Assembly: GCA_001683735.1 (NCBI GenBank)
Contig: LUGG01000004.1
Coordinates: 62,001-126,000 of the forward strand
DNA from: Grifola frondosa
Lineage: Eukaryota; Basidiomycota; Agaricomycetes; Polyporales; Grifolaceae
Length of the DNA stretch: 64,000 nucleotides
Direction of reading: 5' to 3'
Positions 47,820-60,329 of the stretch are shown one piece after another (position 1 is the first letter of the stretch; each line of letters starts with the position of its first letter). The notes under the pieces were generated by a model. That model saw only the letters and a program-made list of their open reading frames with translations, searched no databases and had not been told where the DNA came from. Made by a program: the position numbers and the translations under genes.

Positions 47820-48704
47820 TCGTTTTTATGACTAGGACTGAGGAGTTCATCGGAACGCCAGTGGGTGCTTATCAGTCGCGCTAATCGATCCGTGAGGCGT
47901 TCGTAGCCTTCAATTTCCGCCATTCGTCCCTGCAGGTACGATGCCTCTCAAATTACCTTCTGCGTCGATGTCGGTGTAGATGTTTACTCCAAAAAGGCAA
48001 AAACTACGCAATGGACGATTTCGAGGGCAATTCTAGACGGCTCGGATGCTGGCAGGAGCTCCGACAAGTCGGAGTCCTACATGCAATCTCGATGCAGGTC
48101 TGCTCTCGTAGATGGTCCGCTACCCCTAGCCGCTTTCTCAACTCTGTTGCGAACTCTTCACTGCCATATTCAAGTCTGACAAAATTACCGCTCTATCGTC
48201 GTGGCACGACCGAAGAGAACGACACTGACGGCTCATAAGCAACTTCCATGGAGTATCTGATCCGCAACTGTTCCAGGAGTTCCCTCAAACTCTGTGATGC
48301 AATTACGGGCTTTCTCATGTCCGCGATGATTCATGTGAGTTTGACTAGGTACGTTCGCTGGCATCTCCCGGCCCAGGCTATCAATATTGAAGGATCTCCG
48401 ACATCTCACAATGGGGAAAAATCGACGACTCTGGAGCGTTCCACGGTGCGACATCTACCGTTCCACGCATGCCTTTTGTGGGAACTAAACTGGTTATTTT
48501 GATGCTACTAGAATTGTCCAGCGAGTCCCATCTAAACGTGCGCCTGAATAGAATTCTAGCTTCGAATATGAAAAAGAGGGGATGTGCAAATCAGATGACG
48601 ACTACCAGTGAGTCACGGACTTTCTGTGGGTGAGCCTGTGCAATTCGACTTCCCGCCAATGTAAAGACTCGAGTGTCGGTCGCGGTGTTTCTGGAGACAG
48701 CCAT
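47820..48704 (-). CDS. Unrecognised minus-strand gene, 5' part
   Basis: ATG at 48704 opens MAVSRNTATDTRVFTLAGSR, with AQAHPQKVRDSL before a GTAG donor at about 48605. Further minus-strand pieces read as protein: PSILIAWAGRCQRT, SLRELLEQLRIRYSMEVAYE and LEYGSEEFATELRKRLGVA. Frame changes between them prevent a continuous model. The third and fourth pieces are amphipathic and could form a coiled coil. No family was recognised. The 3' end may reach the segment at 46173-46740. Confidence 0.4.
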
Positions 48705-49018
48705 GACGATGCCGCATCGTCAAACATACAGGATACTACATAGACAACATATACCCCCAAAAAGCACTAGATGAAACGTGGAGAGGATTCCTACGTATTG
48801 CTTGGAGTGGCATTGTACACTTGAGAGCGAGCGTCGCGTCGCGTCGACCGACGCGCCGCCACCGCCACCTTCGTGTCATGCTCACGTGCCTCTGTAAATC
48901 GCATTTTCTGGTACATTCGATCGCCGCAACGACTGACGGCGATATAAAGCTCTTATTATCTCCGTCGCAATAGTATCATCTTGCTTTACTCTTGCTATAA
49001 CGCTGCTCAAAGATCGCC
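48705..49018. promoter_or_regulatory. Divergent upstream region before CHORD gene
   Basis: This lies between the starts of the unrecognised minus-strand gene and the CHORD gene. It contains TATAAAG at about 48943-48949, roughly 70 bases upstream of the CHORD ATG, a plausible core promoter. Confidence 0.45.
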
Positions 49019-50405
49019 ATGCCTCGCTGTACCCGTAAAGGCTGTGGGCAAGAGTATGATGAAGCAGATAACACGCCGGAGAGCTGCAGCTATCACTCAG
49101 GCGCGCCGGTGTTCCACGAGGGCTCAAATCCTGGTCATGTTGCTCGGACACGAATAAGCCAGTTTTAGATTTCGATGAATTCATGAAGATCCAAGTGCGT
49201 ACCCCTCATGTGCATGTGCAATATAGCTGACACCTTACCCAGGGATGTACTCGCGGTTCTCACACTACTGATTCTCCCAAGGTCGACCCCCAAAACCATC
49301 AGCCCAGGTAGATCTCAAGATGACGGGATCTGAGGCTGGGAAAGAGACCTACTCGTCGGCCCCGTCCGGTTCACGCACTCCTCTCACTCTTGCGGTCACT
49401 GCGCCAATTGACGTTGCACCTGTGGTTGAAGAGGAAGAAGATGACTTATCTGTTACAGTCTCTATCGGGGAAAAATGTAGACACAGTGGGTGTAAGACCA
49501 CGTTCGAGAGCGATGAAGTGAACCGGCAAGGGGACGGAGAGGGCACCATTTGTTGGTATCACCCAAAGCCTGTGAGTTTTCTCAGGCCAATTCTTTCCTG
49601 CAATGTGTGGCTCACCATGGGTTTATTATAGCCCATCTTCCATGAAGGCAGCAAGGTCAGAATGAGCATTTTTGACAGCATGATACTATGTGCTTGATGC
49701 GCTGGCAAATAACAGGGTTACCTCTGCTGCAAACGTCGCGTCTTGGAATTTGACGAATTCATGAAAATTGAGGGTTGCACCAAAGGTCGACATGTTTTCG
49801 TAGCTAAAGCCAAGCCATCATCGGTAAGTATTCCTCCTGTAGAGTATAACAGTAGTATCATTGCGGTCCTAAAGCAGCAGGAACAATTTATGGAATGTCG
49901 GATAGACCACTATCAAACTCCAACAGAGGTGCATGTGTCCGTGTTCGCAAAACAGGCAGACAGGGAGCAAAGTACCGTGAAAATAGAGCAGAATCAGGCT
50001 AGTATTTTTCGGTAGACTCACAATATCTTGCCACTCACGCCCATCACTTCTTTTCAGATTCACCTTGACGTGTCCCTTCCTGCATCCAAACGATTCCGCA
50101 AGTCGATTGAATTATTCGGTCCAGTCGATCCAACAGCATCCTCCGTCAAGTACTACGGGACCAAGGTTGGTTACAAGTGTTAAATTTGAGAACACTTGTC
50201 TGATCTGCGCTTTTCACTTTTTTAGATCGAGCTGATCTTGAAAAAGCAAGATACAAGGAGCTGGACTCTTCTCGAGAAGACGAATCGAGACATGGGGAAT
50301 ATCAACTTTACGTTCGGCGTAGGTGGTAGAACAGGCACGATTGGCGCAAAGCAGGTCATACTAGACAATGTTAACCAGGCGCAACATAATGTACAGCACG
50401 TGTGA
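49019..50405 (+). CDS. CHORD/CS-domain protein (CHORDC1/Rar1-type Hsp90 co-chaperone)
   Basis: Two cysteine- and histidine-rich zinc-binding CHORD domains are followed by a CS (p23-like) domain. CHORD1 begins at the start ATG (MPRCTRKGCGQEYDEADN, SCSYHSGAPVFHEG) and continues after a one-base frame break as SWSCCSDTNKPVLDFDEFM. CHORD2 has RHSGCKTTFESDEVNRQGDG, ICWYHPK, then LCCKRRVLEFDEFMKIEGC. The CS domain has CRIDHYQTPTEVHVSVFAKQ, IHLDVSLPASKRFRK and ELILKKQDTRSWTLLEK. The stop is TGA 50403-50405. Relatives bridge Hsp90 and SGT1 or act in ROCK and stress signalling. The layout is the animal/fungal type (CHORD-CHORD-CS), whereas plant Rar1 lacks CS. Confidence 0.9.
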
Positions 50406-50483
50406 TATTACCACAATGACCATCCCATCGGTTTTGAGTAGTGGATGGCCTGAGCATTAGTCTATCTATACACGACTATTACG

Positions 50484-53441
50484 CTATAATGTACCCGGCT
50501 TCTCTACGTTCTGATAGATCTGAATGAGGTCTCCTTCACGTAGGTCGTCATATTTTGTGAAGCCCATGCCGCACTCCATGCCCTTAGGGATCTCAGTCAT
50601 GTCCCTCTTCTGATGTCTTAATGTATCGAGTTGTCCTGAGGAGCCAACATATCAGCGTAGAACAGAAAATAGGTGTCGCGAACTGACCTTCATGAATAGT
50701 CTGACCGTCCCTGATTACTCGGGCAAGCTTGGTTTTGTCTACCACACCGTTGGTAACACGACCGCCAGCCACCTTCAGAATTTTCTTGCCCTTAAGATGG
50801 ATGTCAAAAAGCTGCAAACAGTTGCCTCGCCTGTCACCCGTTGCTCAATGATAGGAGGAAGCAGCGCAATGACTTTGTCTTTGATATCATCCATGAGGCG
50901 GTAGATGATTGTTGACGATAGAATCTGGACCTGCTGAGAGGCAGCTTCTACCTCAACGCTACGTGGGGCACTGACGTTGAAGGCAACAACCAAACCTTGC
51001 AGGGTTCATGCAATATTAGCAGAGCTTCCCACGTGCATCTCTGGGCACCTACCATCAGCTGCCTTTGCTCGCATCACATCCGACTCGGTGACATTACCCA
51101 CACCAGTGGTAACGACTTTCACCTTCGCGATATGGTTACCGATGCCTTCCAACGCGCCGGCCACCGCCTCCACGCTCCCGCTGACATCACCTTTGATAAC
51201 TAGACGGAGTTCCCTGGGACCCTCGGCTGCCCTTTCAGTGGATGCTTCTTCTCCCTCAGCAGGCTCCACCGATGTCTCATTATCACGCCGCTCACGCTCA
51301 ATACGACGTTGTTCGTTTATTGCCTCCATATCGCCTAGTGTCGCCTCCATTTCCGCCTTGCGGATGCGGTTTGCAAGCGCCTTCTTGACATCGGCTTCCG
51401 GACCCTCGAGAACCTCATCACCCGCCTTTGGTAGCTCCTTCCACCCGGACACCGTGATAGGCATTCCAGGGTAGGCAGCCTTGACCGCCTTCCCGTTTGA
51501 ATCCGTCATCAAGCGAACCTTGGCGTGGCTTAGGCCGCAGATGAGATGCTGCGCTGGCTTAAGACATCCGCGTAGAACAAGCACAGTTGCAACAGGTCTG
51601 CGGCAGTATCAGAATGTGGCAAGCACAATGGAAACACGGCGACATACCCAAGACCCTTCTGAATTCTGGACTCGAGCACATAGCCTGCAACAAGCCCTCC
51701 CGCTCGGCTCGCAAGTCCTGCATCTCTGCTAGCACGGAAATGGTCTCTACCAATTGATCCAGACCTTGCCCAGTCAATCCTGATACCGGTACAGCAGGGA
51801 CTTCCCCGCCGAATACCTCAAGCTGAACGCCTTCCGCAAGGAGCGCATTCTCAATCTTGGTCTACACAAATATGACAGGTCAATCTCGACACTGTTCCAG
51901 GACAATGAATGAATACATACCAAGTCGACGCCAGGCTTGTCGATCTTATTGATCGCGACTACAAGACCAACGTCTCCTTTCTTCACGAGCTCGATAACCT
52001 CCGTGTTTGCGGCATGACACCATCATCCGCGGCGACAACAAGTACAGCAATGTCTGTCACACCCGCTCCTCGCGCGCGCATTGCCGAGAACGCAGCATGT
52101 CCAGGTGTATCGAGGAACGTGATGGTGCGTATCTCGCCTGAATTGCTACCGCTAGTTGGCACTGGCACAGAGAATGCACCGATGTGTTGTGTGATACCGC
52201 CCGCTTCTCCTTTTGCGACGGAGGTAGAACGGAGGGTATCAAGGAGCGTCGTCTTGCCGTGATCAACGTGACCCATGATGGTCACCACTGGTGGGCGGGT
52301 TGGGAGGGTGGAAAGATCAGCGGGAGGTGGGCTGCGGTTATAAAACCGTGAGTTCGCTGAACCAAGAGTATATCTGATGAATTGCCCTACGGGGGAAAAA
52401 TGTCGAAAGCTGCCTCATCGTTAATCACGGGATTACGACCAAATTCCATAGCCAGTAACGAGGCATATTCTGACGAGAGAACTAGACGAGAGCACGTCAG
52501 ATTAATGCACGACTATTGAATAGCTCCAATAACTTACTGTGGGTAGGCGAGGCTTCAGCATCCATGCCTGCCTTGACCATCTTCCGCAATAAAGTATCTG
52601 CATGTAATCAGTACTTTATAGGCAGCTCACAAAACATAGGACGTACCGAGTCGGACGTTAAGTAACCTTGCCAGATTCCCGACTGATACAACACTGGGAA
52701 TGAATATGTCTAAGTTAACAGGTTTAGCTGCATGCTTGACCTTTTTCTTTCGTCTTTGGTGCTTGTTACACGAGTGGTAGAAACACGAGAATGTTTAGGG
52801 AGCACGACATCATCATCCAGCCGGGAGGCAATAGATCTTCGCTCCTTGTATTGTCGTCGGTATTTTTCCCGCCCCGCCCGCCAGGCTCCAAGATCGAGCC
52901 TTCATTTGCCTCTAGGCTATAGTCTTCACGTTCTAATGGCAACACCTCCATTTCTCCTTCCCGCCCTTGTCCAGTCTCTCTGCCTTCTTCTCTTCCTCCT
53001 CTGCGAGCGTTTCTGCAGCCACCTTGATGCGATCTTTGCTGAGAATGCTCCGAATCGAAGCCATGCCAGAAGAACCAGAGAGGAGAGATGATGCCTGCAT
53101 AGAACTAGCACTCCTAGAAGACCTATTGAGCGGCCTGTATTCGCCAAACTTTCCCAGCTCATGAGGGGGGATCTCTCGCCGCTCGGAGTGTGGGTCGTTC
53201 GTATCAACGCTAGGATTTGATGGCCGTTGACCAGGACGAGCCCATTTCGAAGGTGAGACTAATGAAGAGGATGGAGTGGGATCAGATGATGAATGAGCAT
53301 TAAGGCCAGATGCTGAGGTCGAGGGGCCGCCACAGACGAAGGTCGGGCCCAACTTCTGTTTTGAGGTCGAGTAGCGGTTGATGCCGCACGCACGCCTGTT
53401 CGAGAGAGCCGGAGCCTGAAAGGACGACGTGCCCTATGCAT
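50484..53441 (-). CDS. IFM1: Mitochondrial translation initiation factor IF-2
   Basis: This is the GTPase that places initiator tRNA on the mitochondrial ribosome. The start ATG at 53441 gives an Arg-rich leader without acidic residues ([20 protein letters not shown]), a mitochondrial presequence. A low-complexity N-terminal region follows with one frame break near 53350. The G domain has [17 protein letters not shown] (P-loop), [20 protein letters not shown] (G3) and [11 protein letters not shown] (G4). Domains II to IV follow, including [20 protein letters not shown]. The C-terminus has [20 protein letters not shown] and [20 protein letters not shown], ending at TAG 50484-50486. The stop lies 78 bases from that of the convergent CHORD gene. 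Confidence 0.93.
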
Positions 53442-54644
53442 ATTTAAAAGTACAAAGCGACGAGCACTAGACCATCTGACAGTTTAAAACTAGATAGAGA
53501 GCAGCAATGACATACACCCTCAGTAGTACCAAGAAATTCCCTTCACGTGACCAGAAATGCGGATTGCCCGATTCAACACGATGATCGAAGTCCCAGCCTT
53601 CTGTAGCGCTCAGCATTATCCAACAGACTTTTTAGCCTTAACACGCTTGTTGCAATTTTGTAGGCGGCATTTGTGGAGATTGCTAGGTGTTGGCACTTTG
53701 GAACTTCCTATCTGCATTTCTGACATTGATTTCCAATGTGTATACTTTTCGGTTAATGTGTATGTCTTGTGTATGCTACCTGTGTAATGATTCACATATA
53801 GCAAAGAGGTCTTTCTTGAAGCATGCAGATCACGGTCAGCGTGCGGTATTGCTATTGAGCAGGACCTTTGTTTACGACACTGTTCGGCCTTTTTTTTTCA
53901 GTTCGCAGGAATTTGTTCTACGCCTAGTGTTTCTTGGACGATTGCCGCCTCTTGCTTTGTTGTCGGTGGGAACATGAGAATCAAAAGTAGCAGCTACCGG
54001 AAACTCTCTTTACAAACACTGCTTTCTTTGTCCTTTCCGCTCCCGAGATTACTACTGGTACTCTTCCTACGTTGTTCTATCAAGAATCTGATGATCACGG
54101 TGAGTCGGCACTTTGATGAATAAACTCCAGACTATGTGTGGGGTTTCTTCGTGCACTGCCGTCAGGAACCAACTCTATTTTGTTGATCGAATATTCAATG
54201 AATATTGTCACCGAACGGCCCCATCGACGCGTAATACGTATGAGAACGCCTCGGCCTCAGGCAACGCCACCCTCTTCTTTAGTATAATTCATCTACTATC
54301 AAACTGTACACAGCCTGATGGATGTGCAGAAGATGACTGCTTGATTTCTTCTGCGACATGCAGTTCGAATACGTACAAGAATTGTCCATTGGATTTTTCC
54401 ATCACTGTCAACCCCCACCAAGGCATTCCCTGATGCCGAGCACGGTTCACTTGTATCCTCCACTATCTTCGGCAGAATCATGGGGTCGCCTGAGTGCGCT
54501 GTACGCCACGCGCACTATGTGATATGTTGACAGTTCAGATATAATCATGGCTGAAAAGTCATTCATCATTGGTCACTACGTAAAACAGGTATGCGATAAG
54601 CTCTCCGAAGCATAAATATGAATCTCTGCAGTAAACCGTGTTCT
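53442..54644. other. 1.2 kb between IF-2 and the M13 gene, one weak ORF
   Basis: The first part should hold the IF-2 promoter. On the plus strand an ATG at 53974 opens a hydrophobic stretch (LLSLSFPLPRLLLVLFL). With a very short 31-base putative intron this could join a Cys-containing frame ending at 54431-54433 (CTQPDGCAEDDCLISSATC). That would make a small secreted protein, but the intron is shorter than others in this window, so this is speculative. Confidence 0.25.
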
Positions 54645-57600
54645 CTACCAGAATAAACACCTCTTCTCTTGCGGCGGATTTAACTGAATAATGACATGAT
54701 AATCAGTGCTTCATGCATGAATCCGCTAAGGAATTTGGAAGTTACCTTAGCTGTGGGGGAACACTTGAATGCAGCCGCGAATTCAGGAATGTTGGATACG
54801 GTTCCCTCAACTCGGTAGCGGTTGGGCGAGTGCGGGTCCGTACGAACACGCGCAACCTACAAGGTCTCAGACCGTTGTCTGACAATACAATAAATAAATA
54901 CTCACTGCTGACTCGGGCTTGATGTTCTGCGCCCATGCTCGGGCGAATGAAATGAAGAACAGCTGCTCGCTGCGATTGGGCACCATTGTTCAGTCCTAAT
55001 TCCTCGGAGATGTGAAGAGGAGCTTACCGAGTGTAATGCAAGCCAGGAAGAAGGAACTCGGTGCCATTCTTCAAAGCCTCGGAGTACTGTGCCTTCCATG
55101 CACGGTATGATTGAATTAGCCCAGTGTCACCAATATTCTCGCCGGAAGTCCTGTGATTCATTTTTTTTCTCAGGTCACGATCTCAACCAAGATTGGGGCG
55201 CTTACAAATTGCCCTAGATTATAACGCCCGGTCAGGGAAAGAAAAGCTTCATTCACATGCTGCACTTACGTTGACATGAACTTTCCCTCCTTTACCATCG
55301 TCAATGGTGTATGCTGAGGGGAACAAGATGTCTAATATGAACTTGTCTCGCTAAATATGATAGCACTCACAGGAGAATTGTTTGACAATACAGTCCTGTC
55401 TGATATTGAATCCGTCGCTTGTTGCATTGGTCCACCATTGCTCGAGCTTCCCCTTCTGGTTGTAAAGTCTGCCAGCGGAGTCAAAGGCGTGCTACACCAG
55501 CAATCCACGGGTCATATTAGAAGCTACATGACATAGAGGCTGATGGATACTGACTGTCAACTCATGCGCGGCAACCTGGCCGAATGATCCATAGGACATA
55601 TATCCAGGCCTGACAAAAACAAGTCATGAATGTAGAGTCATAAGAGAAAAGTCTGACACACCAATCCTGGGAGAAGAATGGCGGCTGCAAGATCCCGGCA
55701 GGGAAGACAATCTGTGAGGTCAATATTAGTATTGATTGTCAACCATTAGCGAAGGTAGAACAGCACACCTCATTTGCTGGCGGATTGAAGTATGCGTTCA
55801 CCATGGAAGGGTACATCTCCCATGCTTCTGGGTCTCGCTGCTTACCCAGCTTCTGCCAAGTAATGATCTCATCATTGACACTGTGAACATATGCAAATGA
55901 TTCAGCTCAATCGCGGCTCCATCAATTTTCAAAGAACAACTGACCTGGCGCTCAGCATATTATCGAAAAAAGTATCTTCGTCGATCTTGACGCGGGCATA
56001 GTAGTTCGCGATGGAGGCTGGATCAAGCGTATTGGGCGAGATGGGGAAGCCAACCTTGACACGAATAGCATCGGCCTATAATAATACACCGTTAAAGATC
56101 GTGAACCTTCGCGCTGGATCCAAAGTGCTGTTACCTTCTCGGCGGCTGCAGTAGCGCTTTCCTTGTCCATCCACTCAATGTGATGCAACGACGCTTTGAA
56201 GGTTTTAATAATATCTGGAACGAATATAATCAAATCGATCAGCACGGATACACGCGTAGTCTACTCAAACCCACCGGTGATAACCTTCGTGCCCTTCTGC
56301 CTAGATGCTCCGCCAAAGGTCTCATTCACGAAGTACCTTCCAGCAGCAAAGCCCATCGCATTCTCAATCTGACCAACACAGTATTCCGCGCGATCACCAA
56401 CGGCGCCCTTCTTTATACCTCTCAGACGTTCCTCAAGACTCCGAACGGCCTTCCAGGCCTCGGTGTCCAAGCCAAGGTAGGAAGAGAGAGCAAGACTGCG
56501 CGGGAGACGAGGTACGCCTCAAGCGTGTCAACATCCGTCTCGTTCAAGATCGATGAGAGCGCGGCTGCGTATGTGGTGGAAGTCAGAATCACTGTCGATG
56601 GGAAGTTGCGCGGGGCGAAAGTAGAGAAGTATGCGGGAAAGTCGATCTCCGGCAGCGCCGATGTCAGATTCTCTAGAGGTAATGGGTTGTACGTCGCGAT
56701 GGGATCTTGATACAAGATATCTCTGGAAGAAGCATGTATTAGAATGAACCAGGGTGCACACAGATACACACTTACAGATCAAGACTTGCATTTGCGATTG
56801 ACTTCTCAAATTCTATAATATTTCGTGACAATTTCTTTGCCCGCTCTGTCTGGTTGACTGGCTCATGGTTGTCATCGTCGTCACCACCCCATGGCGGCCA
56901 CGGCCAGGGAGGCCAAACGCTCAAGCGTTCCTCGTGGACAACTAACGCGGACGGAGGATCCTGCTTCTGAAGCTTCTCTTCTTCATCGGCAAGAGTAATC
57001 AGCAGGCGTTCGAGCACTGTTCTATACAGTTCGGTAATAGACTCTTCTTCATAGTATTCCTAAGGATGCGTGAGGAAACAAGATGTCGATAATCGGAGCG
57101 ACACACACCTTGGAGGGAAGACCAAGGCTGGGTTGGCTGACCCATAATGTCATGAGATTGGGATCTTTGCCGACGTCGCCGTCGATGTCAGTGGCAAACA
57201 GCGCACCAATTCCTACATCAACGGCTGAGGGATGCGGCCAGGCGAGATATTAAGCACAGCTTACCTCGCGAATGAAGATAAGCAAGCGCAGCAGTTAGTC
57301 GATTTCTCTGTTTCTCATTGCGTTTCGCGGAGGAATCGACTACCGTTGTGTCGCCCCGGAATAGCTGCTTTATCTTTGTTGTGACTTTCAGTAAAGGCTC
57401 AGCGCCGATCTCATTCAGCTTATTCTCGTCCATGCAGGACGAGTAGAGCCCACGCAGTTTCTTCAGGATCTGTTCATCGTATGGTGTTGTGAAGGAACTC
57501 AAGACATCGAAGAAATGCGAAGAGGAGTCTTCAGACAGAATTTGCTGAAGAAGACGTCTGTTCTGCTGCGATAGCGCTTCGAAATTACCGAAACTACCCT

Positions 57601-58319
57601 TATCAGAAGGAATAGGGTGCGCTTTGAGCCATCCACCATCTTAACTAGTGTGAGTGCAAGCGCAAGCAAACGGACACAGTTCACGTACTCGCAAAATCAT
57701 AGAAGTTCTCACAAGGATCTTGGGTGGCGTCAAGTGATGAGAGGACAGACGACGCCAAGACAATGCATTGCGGGGTCAAACAAACGGGCTGGAGATATTA
57801 TGTAGGTCTCTTTCTTTATATTCGATCAATTATCGTGACTTACTGGAGAAGGAGGGGTGGTGGGGCACCGGGATAGGTACTACGGTGCTTGTGGAAACTG
57901 CTGTAGAAGTTGCGGTCGTAGTGGCAGTGGCTGTGGCTGTGGCAGTTGCGGTTGCGGTTGCGGTCTCCGTCGCAGTAATTACCGAGGTAACAGTGACGGT
58001 GCTCTCCGGCTGTCCATAGCGCCCAGAATTGAGTTTATGCTGAGCTCCCGCGAAGAGACCAATGAAGATGGAACTAAGGAGAAGGAAGACTAGGGCGACT
58101 ACGAGTAAGACTTTCGTGAGAAGGGAAAGAGGTTCATGAATAGAGGACGTAATGCGTTCTGCGAATGACCGATGTGTGGGCTGGTGAGGACTCGCATCTG
58201 TGTCAGAGACATCCTGCAAGAGAGGGGCGGTCTCTAATTGGGGACAAGTTGAGCATGGTCACGGATCGATGGCGACGGATGAACTGACCTTCGTCCGTGG
58301 ATGGTCGTGGACCCGCCAT
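54645..58319 (-). CDS. M13 zinc metallopeptidase (neprilysin/ECE-like), type II membrane protein
   Basis: The start ATG at 58319 gives MAGPRPSTDE and a short first exon. A cytoplasmic tail precedes one membrane helix (LLTKVLLVVALVFLLLSSIF), then a Thr/Ala/Val-rich stalk. The M13 N-domain follows with DPCENFYDFA, NGGWLKAHPIPSDKGSFG and LRGLYSSCMDE. The catalytic part has VAAHELT, an intron, then HAFDSAGRLYNQKG, together giving the HELTH zinc site. GENIGDTGLIQSYRAW supplies the third ligand Glu. The C-terminus has PNRYRVEGTVSNIPEFAAAF and a final CLFW, the usual CxxW ending, at TAG 54645-54647. About 14 small introns are present. Fungal substrates are unknown. Confidence 0.92.
57878..57995 (-). 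repeat. Hexamer-type coding repeat in the M13 stalk
   Basis: A run of GTGGCT/GTTGCG-type units on the plus strand encodes an alternating Thr-Ala stalk on the minus strand just after the membrane helix. Such Ser/Thr-rich stalks are usually O-glycosylated spacers. The repeat is likely length-variable between strains. Confidence 0.8.
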
Positions 58320-58531
58320 GATGACGGGGTCAAGAAGGAAGGCTGTTCAAGTCTGCGGTAGCGAGCGAAGATGGCAACAAGACGTGCGTTCTCCCTCCTC
58401 CCAAGCACGCGTTCCACCGTTCAGCGCCATGCACGCGTCGCGTGGTTAGACGCCACCACCTTGCCACCGCCCTAACACTCAGTGCCACTTAAGTACGCCT
58501 TTCAATTTGAAGGAGGCACTGGCGGCCGGCG
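58320..58531. promoter_or_regulatory. Divergent promoter region of M13 and F-box genes
   Basis: The starts of the M13 gene (-) and the F-box gene (+) lie about 210 bases apart. CACGCG-rich motifs are present near 58408-58440. No TATA box was recognised. Confidence 0.45.
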
Positions 58532-60090
58532 ATGGCATTGTCTACTTTGCCGTTGAAGCTACTTATTGCTGTACTATCGGAATTGAATCTTCGCGGTCTG
58601 CTTACCTGCAAGCTGGTGAGCCTTCCTTGTCTTTGTCCCAGTGCCAGCATTGAGTACAAACACCTTGACGACACCAAGTGTGTCGCTTTCTTTCAGACCT
58701 ACTCCGTGATGCTTTGTCCCTACATTACAAAACCGAACTTGGCGCGTCTGGCATGATAGATGGACTACCAGGAGGACTGAATGTCACAGAGCTCAGGAAT
58801 AAACTGCAACAACATCAGGATGCTTGACGCAATCTGGATTCCTCTCTCCGATCTCTCTCTGCATTTCATGATTTTGCCTTCTCAAGATCATCGACGGGCG
58901 CTATCTTCTCAATTAAGACGAAGACAGCTGACCTTGAGTATGTCCAGCTGCCATCTCTTGTAAGAGGGCTACAGGAGAGACGTCAGAACATTACTAGAGG
59001 TCATCGGTGGTTCCGTGTGGTCGTGGCAGGTGGACCCTTCTCAAGACCTTCCGGTATTCACTCGGGTTATTGATGAGTAAGATTCAGCATTGTTATGAAA
59101 GTTATTAGTATATTTACCGCGTATACAGTTCCGCGATGGCCGGTGATACGTTGTTGGACGTGTAGCATGTCTGACCACAAACAATCAGAGGCTGGAACTA
59201 TTCCACTGGAGGACAGACGCCTCAGTCTGGGTGAAAAAAAAGTATACTACGATATCTCCGCCACGGAAGCAGTTAACGATGACAAAAGAGTCGTGGATGT
59301 TCCGGAACAGGATATGATCAAGAATTGTATAGAATTCTCCACAGATACCATATCCTTGTCGTTGAAGACATGGAGATCCGGATATATTCTTTCGACCCTG
59401 ATCTTACGTCGTCTCAACCGGCCCAGCGGATGGCGGCTACGTAGTGTTCTTGAAATGCGGCACCGCTCTGTGAGATCCTTACCTCATGCCCAAGCAGCCG
59501 GATTTCCGCCCGAACCCATAGTTCTTTTTCAGTCGGACCCCGCCTGTTCCGCACTCTCGTAGTTGCGGTAGGGGCTAGAGGGAGAAGCTTCTTCCTCTGC
59601 CCACCCTCTTGACTGTGCGTGCTTGCTTGCGTCGTGCGCTGGACATCCCGCTAGCAGATCCTCCAGTAAGATTCACGTGGGCCGAATGGGGACCCGCACG
59701 CACGCACGCGAATCATGGAAGAGCCGAAGGACGGTTGGGGTCACGTCGGATGCATTGTGCTAGGCTCCGTCGGCTCAAGAAGTGCATTCCTGTATTTGGA
59801 CCGGATGATGGACACTGAGTTAGCTCTGGCATTGTACGACTTCTCCCCGTACTTATCTTACGAGACGCGATCCATGACAGGATGCACATCAGGGAGTAGG
59901 TGTGGCGTGCACGATTGAGCGAGAAAACGTTGTGAGACACCCCGCTTTCAAAGACGCGATTGTTACTTCTCTACGGTGTCGCATCACAAAGAAACATGTT
60001 CTTCTGGTTCTAAACGGTAAAATTGAGGCTTGGTTGACAGAAGGTGGTTTTATTGTAAGGGATTTTCTAGTCCCGCATGTGTTGTACTGA
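58532..60090 (+). CDS. F-box/propeller-like protein, frame disrupted
   Basis: The N-terminus MALSTLPLKLLIAVLSELNL with LLTCKLV is an F-box, the Skp1-binding motif of ubiquitin ligases. A helix follows with GLPGGLNVTELRNKLQQHQD. Later pieces (LVVEDMEIRIYSF-type strand near 59350, PVRFTWAEWGPART, YDFSPYLSYETR, VLNGKIEAWLTEGG) match the divergent beta-propeller found after F-boxes in many mushroom proteins. An in-frame TGA occurs where Trp would be expected (QDA-stop-RNLDSSLSDL, near 58830), and frame changes follow. This could be a pseudogene or indel-affected. The target is unknown. Confidence 0.6.
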
Positions 60091-60329
60091 TGTTTATTAG
60101 ATTCGAAACGCGGAGGATGGCAGTTACCACACATTCGTCATATGAAGTAGATATTCATGCCAACTAGCATTTGCGCTGCTCGGCCTATGGAGTTCGTCAT
60201 CCTACATGGCCGTTTGGTGTTTATGCCGAGGGATGTCAACCTATTTTCTCCGTTGCCGCAATCACTGCATCGTGAGTAGTCGGACTCAGACCTACAATGC
60301 AATGCGAACCAGCTCCTTTCTTTGACCAC

